From assembly GCF_030291075.1 (NCBI RefSeq), contig NZ_CP127407.1:4380001-4440463 (forward strand): a stretch of DNA of 60,463 nucleotides. The letters are read 5' to 3'. This document shows, piece after piece, positions 28,377 to 37,246 of this stretch. Under the pieces are notes generated by a model that saw only the letters and a list, made by a program, of their open reading frames with translations, was not told where the DNA came from and did not search any database. Both the position numbers and the translations under genes were made by a program. Origin of the DNA: Stenotrophomonas sp. 57 (lineage in GTDB: Bacteria; Pseudomonadota; Gammaproteobacteria; Xanthomonadales; Xanthomonadaceae). Every line of letters begins with the position of its first letter. Within the stretch, counting starts at the first letter, position 1.

Positions 28377-31300
28377 GCGCCATTCTCCCGGCGTGATTCG
28401 GCCCCAAGCGTGCGGCCTTCGCGTACCGCGCTGAAGACCACCTGGCTGTTGCGCAGCAGGTCAGCATAGCTGGCATCGGTGGCGAACGGGTCTGCGCCGC
28501 GCAGCAGCAGCTGCCAGGCGTCGCTGCTGGATTCACCCCAGGTGCGGTCGCTGCCGTGCCATTGCTTCCAGCCTTCGCTGCGCTGTTTTTCTATCGGCGC
28601 GTTGTACAGCACCCAGCCGGTATACGGGGCAAAGCGCAACGGCTCGCGCAGGCCACGCTGGCGCAGCTGCAGCAGCGCACGCAGCGCCGCGCGCGCCGCC
28701 GGAACGCTCAATGCCGGAAGCACATGCGGGCCGGGGCCGGCGTCGCCACCATCGTGGAACTGCACCAGCGGCAGCGCGTCGCCAGCGGCGTTGGCCAGCA
28801 GCCAGTCCAGGCCCTGGCGGATCACCGCGTTGCCGTTGAGGGTGCCCGCGCGCAGGCGCACCAGGCCTTCGGGATGCCGATCGGCCACGCGGCCGTGCAC
28901 GCGCACCCCGTCGATCTCCACTTCGTAGCGACGGCTTTCCAGTGGTTCGCCCTGCATCCAGCCCAGCAGCGCACTGGCATACGGGCGGGTTTTCAGCTGC
29001 TCCACCTCGAACTGGCGCTCGCCCAATGGACCCGACGGCAGCAGTCCACGCGCGCGCAGGCGCGGGTACAACGGCTCGGTATCGCCGCTGAGCGTGGCGC
29101 GTACCACCGCCGCCTGCACGCTGCGTTTTTCCGGCCCGCGCGACGACAGCACCAGCGGTTCCAGGTCATCCACCTCCTCGACATCGTCGGCCAGGCGCAG
29201 GCCCAGCGACTGTGCGAGGAACTGCCCGGCCGGGTCGCACAGGAAGCGGCGCAGGGTATCGAGCGAGACCTCCTCTTCCACCGCATCGTCGAGCGGCGGC
29301 GGCAACGGTGCATCGAACCATGGCTGCAGGCCACCGCGCTGGCCGGTCAGGCGACCGGCGGCCGGATGCCACTGGCGGCGATAGCTGAAGCGGCGTGGAT
29401 CGCCATCACCGAACGCGGCTGGCGAGAACGGCTGCAAGGCGTGACGCACGGTGAAGTCGCGGACCGCCGCAGGCGGATCGAGGTGATACGCGGCGGCAGC
29501 ATCGATCAGTTCGCTGACCAGCACCGACGGCTCACGCACGCTGCCATCGCGCGGGTCGGCGCCGAGATAGCTGAGATAGAACACCTCCTGGGCGGCCGCG
29601 AACAGCTGCAGGAACAGGAAGCGGTCATCCTCGCGGGTAGAGCGGTCGCCCGGACGGCGGCGCGGCGTATCCAGCTCGGCGGTGAGCTGGTTGAGACCGG
29701 CGGCAGGGTCGCGGCGCGGGAAATCGCCATCATTGAGACCGAGCACGCAGATCACCCGGAACGGCAGCAGGCGCATCGGCACCATGCGGCCGAAACTGAT
29801 GCCACCGGTCAGCAGCGGTGCGCGCGTATCGGCCTCCCCCAGTACGCCGGCGAAGTGCGAACGCACCACCTCCGGCGGCACGCCGTCTTCGAAACCGGCC
29901 TTGGCGGCATCGTCGGCGAACTGGTTGAGCAGCTTGCGCAGGCGCTCCAGCGCGCGCTGGCTGTTGGGCGAGCTGGGCGCGGTGGGCAGCAGTGCATCCA
30001 GCAGCGACAGCAGGCGCTGTCGCCACTGCGCCGGTGTCAGCAGTTCGCCCAGGCGGCGCTGGTAGATGGCCAGCACCCGCAGCAGGCGCAGCAGCCGGTC
30101 CAGCGCGTCCAGCGCGCCGCCTTCCAGTTCGATCCACGGCGCCACGCCGGCCAGATCGGCCTCGCTGCCGGTGGCATGGCCGAGTACCAGCCGGTCCAGC
30201 GCGAACTGCCAGGTGTAGGCATCGTCGGCCGGCGCCTGATGCTGGTCGCGATGCCTGGCATCCAGTCCCCAGCGCGCACCGGCCTGCTGCAGCCAGCCGT
30301 GCAGACGGTCGAAGTCCACCGCTTCCAGCCCGGCCGCCTCGGCCAGCGGCGCGCTGGCCAGCAGATCCAGCACTTCGTTCAAGCCAAAGCGTGAGACCGG
30401 CAGGCCCAGCAGATGCACGAACACGTCGGCCAGCGGCTCGCCGGCCAGTGGGCTGCTGTCAGCCAGCGCATAGGGAATGTGTTCGTCGTCACCGCCGCGG
30501 CCACCGAACACCGCTTCCAGGTACGGCACGTACGGATCGATATCCGGCGCCAGCACCGCGATCTCGCGTGCCTGCAATGGCGGGTCGAAGCGCGGGTCCT
30601 GCAGCAGGCTGCGCAGCTGGTCGTGCAGCACCTGCAGCTCGCGCAGGCGGGTATGGCAGGCATGCACCTGCAGGCTGGGATCGTCGCTGCGCAGACCGTC
30701 GCGCAGCTCGCCCGAGGGCAGCGCGCGGCGGTGGAACAGATCGCGCTGCAGGCGATGCAGCAGGCTGTCGGACAGGCCGCCTTCGTCCAGGGTCGGCCGG
30801 GTGTCCTCCTCCGGATCGGAATAGGCGGCGATCTCGCCGGCCGGGTGCACCACTTCGTAACTGCCCAGCACCGCCATGAAGTCGCGGCCGGCCGCGCCCC
30901 AGGCTTCCAGCAGGCGGTTCTCGCCGGCCGCTTCGCCGAAGGGGTCCGGCGCGCCGCTGCGCAGGCGCTCGGCCAACGTCTGCAGGTCGCCCCAGTACGA
31001 CTGCACCGGGGTGGGCATGTAGAAGTGCAGTTCGCCCACCCGTGCCTGGGTGGCCATCACCCGCAGCACATCGGGCGAGATGTTGAGCGTTGCGAACGCG
31101 GACATGCGCGGCGGCAAGCCCTTCGGCAGCGGCTGGCCAGCACCCTCGAACCGGTCCAGGTACTCCTGGATGCGCCGTGCGCGATAGTCGTGGCCTTGGG
31201 TGATGGTGCGCCACAGGATCGCCTGCGGATCGGCCGGATCGGCGCCGGCCGCCCAGCGCAGCAGCCAGTCGCGGCGCCAGGCCTGGTACTTCTCGAACAC

Positions 31301-31720
31301 CGAGGCCAGCTCGCCGGCCAGCGCCCAGGGTTTCAATGCGTCGTCGCCGGCAAGGTAGGACTGCAGCGCGCGCATCGGTGGCTGCGCCAGCAACGCCGGG
31401 TCGCGGAGCGCCTGGTACAGCCTCCAGTGCAGGCCGGCGGCATCCAGGTCGTCCTGCTCGCCGCTGACATTGGCCTTCAGCGCGCGGGCCACGAACTCGC
31501 CCGGTGTGAGGAATTCGAGGTTGGCGGCGACACCGAACTCGGCGGCCAGTGTCGCTTGCAGCCAGCGGCGCATCGCCACCTGCGGGATCAGCACCACTTC
31601 CGGTGCCAGCAGCGGCTGGCCCGGCACCGGCGCACGCACATTGCGCGCCAGCAGCGCGGCCAGCACGTCCAGGGAGTTGGAATGGTAGAGGCGGAAATCG
31701 CTGCCTGGGTCACTCATCAT
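28373..31720 (-). CDS. recC: Exodeoxyribonuclease V gamma subunit RecC
   Basis: RecC binds the DNA fork and recognises Chi in the RecBCD complex. The 1115-residue protein has the expected length and typical stretches such as LYHSNSLDVLAALLA at the start and ISFGRMVPMRLLPFRVICVLGLNDGDFPR. It is a nuclease/helicase relative without working catalytic motifs, as usual. The start is at 31720, or the adjacent ATG at 31717. It is the first gene of recCBD and diverges from the mla operon. Confidence 0.95.
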   Translation of the reverse strand: MMSDPGSDFRLYHSNSLDVLAALLARNVRAPVPGQPLLAPEVVLIPQVAMRRWLQATLAAEFGVAANLEFLTPGEFVARALKANVSGEQDDLDAAGLHWRLYQALRDPALLAQPPMRALQSYLAGDDALKPWALAGELASVFEKYQAWRRDWLLRWAAGADPADPQAILWRTITQGHDYRARRIQEYLDRFEGAGQPLPKGLPPRMSAFATLNISPDVLRVMATQARVGELHFYMPTPVQSYWGDLQTLAERLRSGAPDPFGEAAGENRLLEAWGAAGRDFMAVLGSYEVVHPAGEIAAYSDPEEDTRPTLDEGGLSDSLLHRLQRDLFHRRALPSGELRDGLRSDDPSLQVHACHTRLRELQVLHDQLRSLLQDPRFDPPLQAREIAVLAPDIDPYVPYLEAVFGGRGGDDEHIPYALADSSPLAGEPLADVFVHLLGLPVSRFGLNEVLDLLASAPLAEAAGLEAVDFDRLHGWLQQAGARWGLDARHRDQHQAPADDAYTWQFALDRLVLGHATGSEADLAGVAPWIELEGGALDALDRLLRLLRVLAIYQRRLGELLTPAQWRQRLLSLLDALLPTAPSSPNSQRALERLRKLLNQFADDAAKAGFEDGVPPEVVRSHFAGVLGEADTRAPLLTGGISFGRMVPMRLLPFRVICVLGLNDGDFPRRDPAAGLNQLTAELDTPRRRPGDRSTREDDRFLFLQLFAAAQEVFYLSYLGADPRDGSVREPSVLVSELIDAAAAYHLDPPAAVRDFTVRHALQPFSPAAFGDGDPRRFSYRRQWHPAAGRLTGQRGGLQPWFDAPLPPPLDDAVEEEVSLDTLRRFLCDPAGQFLAQSLGLRLADDVEEVDDLEPLVLSSRGPEKRSVQAAVVRATLSGDTEPLYPRLRARGLLPSGPLGERQFEVEQLKTRPYASALLGWMQGEPLESRRYEVEIDGVRVHGRVADRHPEGLVRLRAGTLNGNAVIRQGLDWLLANAAGDALPLVQFHDGGDAGPGPHVLPALSVPAARAALRALLQLRQRGLREPLRFAPYTGWVLYNAPIEKQRSEGWKQWHGSDRTWGESSSDAWQLLLRGADPFATDASYADLLRNSQVVFSAVREGRTLGAESRRENGA

Positions 31721-31834
31721 GCACAGTGTGCAGGACGACAGGCAGTATTCAATGGTGGGCGCACCACCGGTACGGATTGTTCCGGGCCTCTGGCCGATTG
31801 TCCCGGCCTGCGCCAGGCCTTGTCGTGCAACAAT

Positions 31835-31849
31835 ACTGGACCGTCCAGT
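31835..31849. promoter_or_regulatory. 15-bp palindromic operator-like site before mla
   Basis: ACTGGACCGTCCAGT is a perfect 7-bp dyad around one base in the 180-bp recC-mlaF divergent region. Its size and GGACCGTCC core resemble operators of TetR-family repressors. No TetR gene is in this window. Whether it controls mla, recC or both is unclear; it is 60-75 bp from the mlaF start. Confidence 0.45.
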
Positions 31850-31909
31850 CTGCTTATGTTCAGCCGACGGGCCCGATCCTTCGATGTCTAAAAAACGTTA
31901 ATGGTGCCC

Positions 31910-32698
31910 ATGTCGGCTTCCACCTCCAGTCTGGTGCAGTTGTCCAACGTCCGCATCGACCGGAGCGGGCGCACGATCCTGCGCGACGTGTCGCTGCAGG
32001 TCCCGCAGGGCAGCATCACCGCCGTGCTCGGCCCGTCCGGCAGCGGCAAGTCGACGCTGCTGGCGGCGCTGACCGGCGAACTGCGCCCGGTCGCTGGCGA
32101 AGTCACCCTGTTCGGCAAGCCGATTCCGCATGACAGCAGTGCGCTGCTGGAGATGCGCAAGAGCGTGGGCGTGCTGCTGCAGGGCAATGGCCTGCTGACC
32201 GACCTGACCGTGGCCGAGAACGTTGCGCTGCCGCTGCGCACCCATACCCGCCTGCCGGCCGCCGTGCTGCGCCGGCTGGTGCAGATGAAGCTGCATGCCG
32301 TGGGCCTGCTGGCCGCTGCCGACGCCTGGCCGCGCGAGCTGTCCGGCGGCATGGCGCGCCGCGTGGCGCTGGCCCGTGCGCTGGCGCTGGACCCGCCGCT
32401 GATGATCTACGACGAGCCGCTGACCGGGCTGGACCCGATCGCCTCGGGGGTGATCATGAGCCTGATCCAGCGCCTCAACCACAGCCTGGGCCTGACCAGC
32501 ATCATCGTCAGCCACCACGTGCACGAGACCCTGCCGATCTGCGACCAGGTGATCGCCATCGCCAATGGCGGCATCGTGTTCCAGGGCACGCCCGAGGCGC
32601 TGCAGTCCAGCCAGGACCCGCTGCTGCGGCAGTTCCTGCATGGCCAGCCCGATGGCCCCATCCCGTTCGATGCCGCGCCGCGCGCGAGGGTTGCCTGA
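31910..32698 (+). CDS. mlaF: Lipid transport ATPase MlaF
   Basis: MlaF powers the MlaFEDB inner-membrane complex that moves phospholipids between the outer and inner membranes. The 262 residues include Walker A GPSGSGKST (41-49), the Q-loop near VGVLLQGNGLLTDLTVAENV, signature LSGGMARRVALARA and Walker B LMIYDEPLTGLDP. ATG at 31910 is chosen; an in-frame ATG at 31901 is an equal alternative. It heads a six-gene mlaFEDCBA operon. Confidence 0.93.
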   Translation: MSASTSSLVQLSNVRIDRSGRTILRDVSLQVPQGSITAVLGPSGSGKSTLLAALTGELRPVAGEVTLFGKPIPHDSSALLEMRKSVGVLLQGNGLLTDLTVAENVALPLRTHTRLPAAVLRRLVQMKLHAVGLLAAADAWPRELSGGMARRVALARALALDPPLMIYDEPLTGLDPIASGVIMSLIQRLNHSLGLTSIIVSHHVHETLPICDQVIAIANGGIVFQGTPEALQSSQDPLLRQFLHGQPDGPIPFDAAPRARVA

Positions 32699-33447
32699 TG
32701 CCGTTCGTTCAAGCCACCCGTTCGCTGGGCCGCGCCGGCCTGTTCTCGCTGACCGTGCTGCGCGGTTCGCTGCCCACGCGTGATTTCCTGACCGAGCTGA
32801 CCCGCGAGATCTACAAGATCGGCGCGCGCTCGCTGCCGATCATCGCCGTCGGCGGTGCCTTCGTCGGCCTGGTGCTGACCCTGCAGGGTTACCGCACGCT
32901 GACCACCTTCGGTGCGGCCGACGCGCTGTCGACGCTGCTCGGCCTGTCGCTGTACCGCGAGCTGGCGCCGGTGCTGACCGCGCTGCTGTTCATCGGCCGC
33001 GCCGGCAGTTCGATTGCCGCCGAACTGGGCCTGATGCGCGCCACCGACCAGATCAAGGCGCTGGAGCTGATGGCCATCGACCCGGTGGCCAAGGCGGTGG
33101 CGCCGCGCTTCTGGGCGGCGGTGCTGACCGTGCCGTTGCTGACCGGCATCTTCTGTTCGCTGGCGATCAGCGCCAGCTACTTCGAGGCCGTGCATGTGCT
33201 GGGCCTGGACAATGGCGTGTTCTGGTCGGCGCTGCGCAACAGCGTCGACTTCTGGGATGACTTCGGCGTGGCGATGCTGAAGTCGGCGATCTTCGGCGGC
33301 ACTGCCGCGCTGGTTGCCGCCTACGTTGGTTTCCACGCCGAGCCGACCATCGAGGGCACCTCGGTGGCGACCACCCGTGCGGTGGTCAACGCCTCGCTGC
33401 TGGTGCTGATGTTCAACTTCGTGCTGTCGGCAATGTTGTTCACCTAA
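32698..33447 (+). CDS. mlaE: Lipid transport permease MlaE
   Basis: The 249-residue permease of the Mla ABC transporter. It has an N-terminal amphipathic helix (LTELTREIYKIGARSLP) and about five membrane helices, with the family stretch SLYRELAPVLTALLFIGRAG and the EXX region AELGLMRATDQIKALELM. Its ATG overlaps the mlaF stop (TGATG). It dimerises in the inner membrane with MlaF, MlaD and MlaB. Confidence 0.94.
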   Translation: MPFVQATRSLGRAGLFSLTVLRGSLPTRDFLTELTREIYKIGARSLPIIAVGGAFVGLVLTLQGYRTLTTFGAADALSTLLGLSLYRELAPVLTALLFIGRAGSSIAAELGLMRATDQIKALELMAIDPVAKAVAPRFWAAVLTVPLLTGIFCSLAISASYFEAVHVLGLDNGVFWSALRNSVDFWDDFGVAMLKSAIFGGTAALVAAYVGFHAEPTIEGTSVATTRAVVNASLLVLMFNFVLSAMLFT

Positions 33448-33506
33448 CCCCTCCACCGGCGGTGCGCAGGCGCGCGCGGCCACCACGACTCGATCAGGTA
33501 ATCCAC

Positions 33507-34031
33507 ATGGCCATCCGCGGTCCCAGACTCGAATTCTCCGTCGGCGCTTTCCTGCTGCTGGCCCTGGCCTCGCTGATGGTGCTGGCCGTGGCCTCGACCA
33601 ACCAGCGCTGGAGCTGGGGCAGCGACGGCTACGAGCTGAAAGCACGCTTCTCCCAGGTCGGCCAGCTGCGCAAGCAGGCCCCGGTGAAGATCGGCGGCGT
33701 TACCGTCGGCCAGGTCGCCTCGATCGACCTGGACCCGGTGAAGTTCGAATCCATCGTGACCCTGCGCATGGACAGCAAGGTCAAGGACCTGCCGGCGGAC
33801 ACCTCGGCCGGCATCTTCACCAGTGGTTTGCTCGGAGAGAGCTATATCGGTCTGCAGCCGGGCGGTGATCCGGACGTGCTGAAGGCCGGCGACGAGATTG
33901 TCTTCACCCAGCCAGCCGTGGACCTGATCCAGCTGGTCGGCAAGTACATGTTCAGTGGCGGCGCCGGTGGCGGCGCAGGCCAGAAGCCCAACGATGGCGC
34001 GCAGGCGCCTGCAACGGAACCGCAACCATGA
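33507..34031 (+). CDS. mlaD: MCE-domain lipid-binding subunit MlaD
   Basis: A 174-residue inner-membrane-anchored MCE protein that forms the periplasmic hexameric ring of the Mla transporter. One membrane segment (FSVGAFLLLALASLMVLAVA, about 9-30) precedes the MCE domain (YELKARFSQVGQLRKQAPVKI and GIFTSGLLGESYIGL). The tail is glycine-, proline- and alanine-rich. ATG at 33507 gives the normal MlaD start; it overlaps mlaC by 4 bp. Confidence 0.93.
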   Translation: MAIRGPRLEFSVGAFLLLALASLMVLAVASTNQRWSWGSDGYELKARFSQVGQLRKQAPVKIGGVTVGQVASIDLDPVKFESIVTLRMDSKVKDLPADTSAGIFTSGLLGESYIGLQPGGDPDVLKAGDEIVFTQPAVDLIQLVGKYMFSGGAGGGAGQKPNDGAQAPATEPQP

Positions 34032-34690
34032 AGATGAAACTGATCCCGGCCCTGCTCGCCTCGGCGCTGCTGGCAGCTACGCCGCTCCTGGCCCAGGCCC
34101 AGGCCGCCGCCCCCGCGGCGTCCGCGACGCAGGGCCAGGCCGGCAAGGTGGTGATCGATGCCAGCAGCCGCATCCTGTCCACCCTGCAGCAGCGCAAGAG
34201 CGAGTTCACCAGCAACCCGGCCAGCCTGCGCAGCTACATCGACAGCGAGCTGACCCGCACCTTCGACCGCGACTACGCGGCGCGCCTGGTGCTGGGCCCG
34301 CACGCCCGCGGCGCCTCCGACGCGGACATCAAGCTGTTCGCCGATGCCATGGCCGACAGCCTGATGCAGCGCTACGGCTCGACCCTGCTCAACATCCAGG
34401 GCAAGCCGAGCTTCCGCCTGAAGGGTGAAAGCCCGTTGCCGGGCAACCGCGGCGTGCGCGTGAGCACCGAGCTGGTGCGTGCCGGCAACGAACCGACCCC
34501 GGTCGAGTACTGGATGCGCAACGTGAACGGCCAGTGGAAGATCTTCGACGTCAACATCGAAGGCATCTCCTACGTGCAGACCTTCCGCAACCAGTTCGAT
34601 ACCCCGCTGCGCCAGAAGGGCATCAAGCAGGTGGCCACCGAGCTGCACAACGGCAGCATGCAGGCCGGCCCTGCGGGCAATGGCAAGTAA
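34028..34690 (+). CDS. mlaC: Periplasmic phospholipid shuttle MlaC
   Basis: A 220-residue periplasmic protein with a clear signal peptide (residues 1-25) and the MlaC/Ttg2D fold: VVIDASSRILSTLQQRKSEF and WKIFDVNIEGISYVQTFRNQF. It carries phospholipid between the outer-membrane MlaA and the inner-membrane MlaFEDB complex. It overlaps mlaD by 4 bp and mlaB by 11 bp. Confidence 0.93.
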   Translation: MKMKLIPALLASALLAATPLLAQAQAAAPAASATQGQAGKVVIDASSRILSTLQQRKSEFTSNPASLRSYIDSELTRTFDRDYAARLVLGPHARGASDADIKLFADAMADSLMQRYGSTLLNIQGKPSFRLKGESPLPGNRGVRVSTELVRAGNEPTPVEYWMRNVNGQWKIFDVNIEGISYVQTFRNQFDTPLRQKGIKQVATELHNGSMQAGPAGNGK

Positions 34691-34991
34691 CGCGCTGGCG
34701 CTGCTGGAAGGCGACACCCTGCGCCTGCGCGGGGTACTCGACCGTGCCGCGGTGATCGCGTTGTGGCCGCAGCTGCAGGCCCTGCCGGCAAAGCTGGCAC
34801 GGCTGGAGCTGGGCGAGGTCGAGCGCGTGGACAGCGCCGGCCTGGCCCTGCTGGCCGAACTGGCGGCACGTGCGCGCAAGGCCGGCCACCCGCTGGCGAT
34901 CTCCGGCGCGCCGGCCGGCTACAACGAGCTGAGCGCGGCCTACCGGCTGTCGCCCGACCTGGATTTCAACGCAACTTCTGCTGCGAGCTGA
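34680..34991 (+). CDS. mlaB: STAS-domain subunit MlaB
   Basis: A 103-residue cytosolic STAS protein that stabilises and activates MlaF. The core VERVDSAGLALLAELAARA is the STAS signature region and LRLRGVLDRAAVIALW the first strand and helix. It overlaps mlaC by 11 bp and is followed 1 bp later by mlaA. Confidence 0.88.
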   Translation: MASNALALLEGDTLRLRGVLDRAAVIALWPQLQALPAKLARLELGEVERVDSAGLALLAELAARARKAGHPLAISGAPAGYNELSAAYRLSPDLDFNATSAAS

Positions 34992-34992
34992 C

Positions 34993-35997
34993 ATGAACGT
35001 CGTACGCACTCTCCCCCTGATCGTCCTGGCCACCGCGCTGACCGCCTGTGCCGGCAAGCCCGCACGCAGCGAGGCGCCGTCCGCCAGCACCTTGGTCCCG
35101 GCCAGCGCTCCGGCCGAGGCGGCGCCCGTTGACACCGGCGTGGCCGACGTCGCCCCGGTGGCCCCGGTGAACACCCCGCCGGTCGCCACCGCTGCAGCGC
35201 CAACCCCGGCCCCGGCCAGTGCCGATGCAGCGAAGACCGCAGCGGCCACCGCACCGGGCGGCGATGATGACTTCGATGCCCTCTATGGCGGCGCCGGCAA
35301 TACCGGCAGCGCGGCGGCCTACGACCCGTGGGAACCGTTCAACCGCAAGGTCCACACGTTCAACAACGCGGTCGACCGCGGCATCGCCCGCCCACTGGCG
35401 ACCGCCTATACCCACGTCGTGCCGCGCTTCGCCCGCACGGGCGTCAGCAACTTCTTCAGCAACCTGCGCGCGCCGGTGACCATCACCAACCAGCTGCTGC
35501 AGGGCCGTGGTGCCGATGCCTGGGACAGCCTGGGCCGCTTCCTGATGAACAGCACGCTGGGCATCGGCGGCCTGTTCGATCCGGCCAGCAAGGCGATGGT
35601 GCCGCGTCGCAATGAAGACTTCGGCCAGACCCTGGGCGTGTGGGGCTGGCGTCGCTCGCGCTACGTGGAACTGCCGTTCTTCGGCCCGCGTACCGTGCGC
35701 GATGTGTTCGGCCTGGCCGGTGACATCCCGCTGTCACCGATCCGCCGCATCGAAGAGGACAAGGTCCGCATCGGCCTGCAGGGCCTGCAGCTGGTCGACA
35801 CCCGCGCGCAGCTGCTGGCGATCGACGACCTGCGTGACACCGCGGTGGACGAGTACTCGCTGGTGCGCGATGCGTGGATGCAGCGCCGCAACTACCAGAT
35901 CGAGAACGATCTGCGCAGCAAGCGCGACCGTGGCCACGACGATGCCAACTCGCCGATTCCGGTCGATGCGATGCCGATGCCGCAGTGGACCCACTGA
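34993..35997 (+). CDS. mlaA: Outer-membrane lipoprotein MlaA (VacJ)
   Basis: MlaA removes misplaced phospholipid from the outer leaflet and hands it to MlaC. The 334-residue protein has a lipoprotein signal with C19 in ALTAC. The VacJ domain starts at DPWEPFNRKVHTFN (111 onward) and includes RFLMNSTLGIGGLFDPA and GVWGWRRSRYVELPFFGP. Between lies an unusual stretch of about 80 alanine-, proline- and valine-rich residues. Having mlaA as the last gene of the operon differs from E. coli, where mlaA is unlinked. A strong terminator follows. Confidence 0.94.
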   Translation: MNVVRTLPLIVLATALTACAGKPARSEAPSASTLVPASAPAEAAPVDTGVADVAPVAPVNTPPVATAAAPTPAPASADAAKTAAATAPGGDDDFDALYGGAGNTGSAAAYDPWEPFNRKVHTFNNAVDRGIARPLATAYTHVVPRFARTGVSNFFSNLRAPVTITNQLLQGRGADAWDSLGRFLMNSTLGIGGLFDPASKAMVPRRNEDFGQTLGVWGWRRSRYVELPFFGPRTVRDVFGLAGDIPLSPIRRIEEDKVRIGLQGLQLVDTRAQLLAIDDLRDTAVDEYSLVRDAWMQRRNYQIENDLRSKRDRGHDDANSPIPVDAMPMPQWTH

Positions 35998-36016
35998 GCT
36001 CGCTGATCGGTGCATG

Positions 36017-36042
36017 AAAAACCCCGCCTCGGCGGGGTTTTT
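36017..36042. terminator. Bidirectional terminator between mlaA and gpx
   Basis: AAAAACCCCGCC, loop TC, then GGCGGGGTTTTT. The symmetrical A- and T-runs allow termination from both sides, which fits the convergent mlaA and glutathione peroxidase genes. Confidence 0.9.
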
Positions 36043-36060
36043 CTTTGGGCGCTGCGGGGT

Positions 36061-36098
36061 GGGTCGGAGCCCTTTCCCGTGGAAAGGGATCCGGCCCC
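36061..36098. repeat. GGGGTCGGATCC dyad beside the mlaA terminator
   Basis: Half-sites GGGTCGGAGCC and GGATCCGGCCCC enclose CCCTTTCC-CGT-GGAAAGGG. This copy has an inner stem unlike the other four. It lies 6 bp beyond the gpx stop, on top of the terminator region. Confidence 0.6.
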
Positions 36099-36104
36099 GG
36101 CCGA

Positions 36105-36650
36105 TCAGGCCGCCAGGGCGGCCTCGATGGCTTCGCGCAGGCGCGCGTCATCGGCCGCCACGTCCGGGGCAAAGCGCGCGAGGACCTTGCCGTCGCGGCC
36201 AACCAGGAACTTCTCGAAGTTCCACAGCACCGCCGGTGCTGCGTGGATCGGGATCTCCTTGCTGGCCAGGCGCTCGCGCAACGGGCCTTCACCGATCGAC
36301 TGCGGCTGAGCGGCGATCAGCTGCTGGTACAGCGGGTGGGTGTCGTCACCGGCCACGCTGATCTTGGAGAACATCGGGAAGCTGACGTCGTAGGTGAGCT
36401 GGCAGAACTGCTGGATTTCCGCCTCGCTGCCCGGCTCCTGGCCGAGGAAGTTGTTGGCGGGGAAGCCCAGCACTTCCAGGCCCTGCGCGTGCTTTTCCGC
36501 ATACAGCGCCTGCAGGCCTTCGTATTGCGGGGTCAGGCCGCACTTGGAGGCCACGTTGACCAGCAGCAGCACCTTGCCCTGGTAGTCGGCAAGCGAGGAC
36601 GGCTGGCCGTCGATGGTGGTGAGGGAAATGTCCTGGATCGGGGTGCTCAC
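36105..36650 (-). CDS. Glutathione peroxidase-like thiol peroxidase
   Basis: A 181-residue GPx-family enzyme that reduces peroxides with thioredoxin or glutathione. The peroxidatic cysteine lies in VNVASKCGLTPQYEGLQALY, and GFPANNFLGQEPG and LWNFEKFLV supply the glutamine, tryptophan and asparagine of the catalytic tetrad. GTG at 36650 is the likely start, with GGAG 8 nt upstream; the frame runs further upstream but without family similarity. No signal peptide, so cytosolic. Confidence 0.9.
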   Translation of the reverse strand: MSTPIQDISLTTIDGQPSSLADYQGKVLLLVNVASKCGLTPQYEGLQALYAEKHAQGLEVLGFPANNFLGQEPGSEAEIQQFCQLTYDVSFPMFSKISVAGDDTHPLYQQLIAAQPQSIGEGPLRERLASKEIPIHAAPAVLWNFEKFLVGRDGKVLARFAPDVAADDARLREAIEAALAA

Positions 36651-36708
36651 GCGGGGGCTCCGGCTACGGCGGGGAATGGCCCACCAGCATAGCGCCGCGC
36701 GCACTGTT

Positions 36709-36767
36709 GTAGAGCCGAGCCTACGCTCGGCTCATTGCAGGGCAGCCGAGCATGGGCTCGGCTCTAC
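36709..36767. repeat. Inverted SMAG pair
   Basis: GTAGAGCCGAGC-CTAC-GCTCGGCT (36709-36732) and AGCCGAGC-ATGG-GCTCGGCTCTAC (36744-36767) stand as mirror images, so the pair can also fold on itself. They separate the gpx gene from the lipoprotein gene. Confidence 0.8.
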
Positions 36768-36776
36768 AGGACATCT

Positions 36777-37175
36777 TCAATCCACGCAGATCGTGCCCTG
36801 CGCCTTGCCGTCCTCGATGCGCTGGCGGCAGCCGAAGTTCTGGCTGACATCGCGCTGGCAGGTACCGGTGGCGACGCTGCCAGCGGCCACCTCGCCGCTG
36901 GCCAGGCATTGGCCCGTGCAGTCGCTCTTGCGACTGCAGGCCTTGCCGGCATCGGCGTAGGGAATCACGCACTGCTCGCGCTGCAGCCGGCCCAGCCGCT
37001 GCAGGGTGCCACCGGCCGCCTGGCAGTCGACGTCGCGTGCCTCCTGGTAGGCCTCGGCGGCTTCGGGGCTGGCCGCAGTGCCGGTCTGCGCCGCCACGTC
37101 CACGGCCGGCGGCGCACTGCTGCAGGCGGCAAGCAGCGCAGTCAGGACAAGGCTGGAGCAGAGGCGCAGGCGCAT
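36777..37175 (-). CDS. Small cysteine-rich lipoprotein, unknown
   Basis: A 132-residue predicted lipoprotein with lipobox LLAAC (C18). The mature part begins with about 40 alanine-rich residues and then holds eight cysteines, several in a compact block (KACSRKSDCTGQC), which suggests four disulfides in the periplasm. I do not recognise a family with certainty. ATG at 37175 is chosen because it begins the signal peptide directly. The gene lies 71 bp after the 3-prime end of rmuC's neighbour region and just before an SMAG pair. Confidence 0.7.
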   Translation of the reverse strand: MRLRLCSSLVLTALLAACSSAPPAVDVAAQTGTAASPEAAEAYQEARDVDCQAAGGTLQRLGRLQREQCVIPYADAGKACSRKSDCTGQCLASGEVAAGSVATGTCQRDVSQNFGCRQRIEDGKAQGTICVD

Positions 37176-37246
37176 GGCGGTACCTGATCGAAGCGGACAG
37201 GCCGCCAGCATACGCATCGGCGATGCAGGCGGCGTGTCAGCGTGGC

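Noticed and set aside
22819..31720. RecBCD as the missing nuclease partner of the SMC trio
   Set aside because: recC, recB and recD form a normal housekeeping exonuclease V operon 7 kb away, with no Toprim nuclease domain like JetD.
36061..36098. Dyad beside mlaA as the main terminator
   Set aside because: The classical A/T-flanked stem at 36017-36042 is a much better terminator; the dyad belongs to a repeat family found in non-terminator places too.
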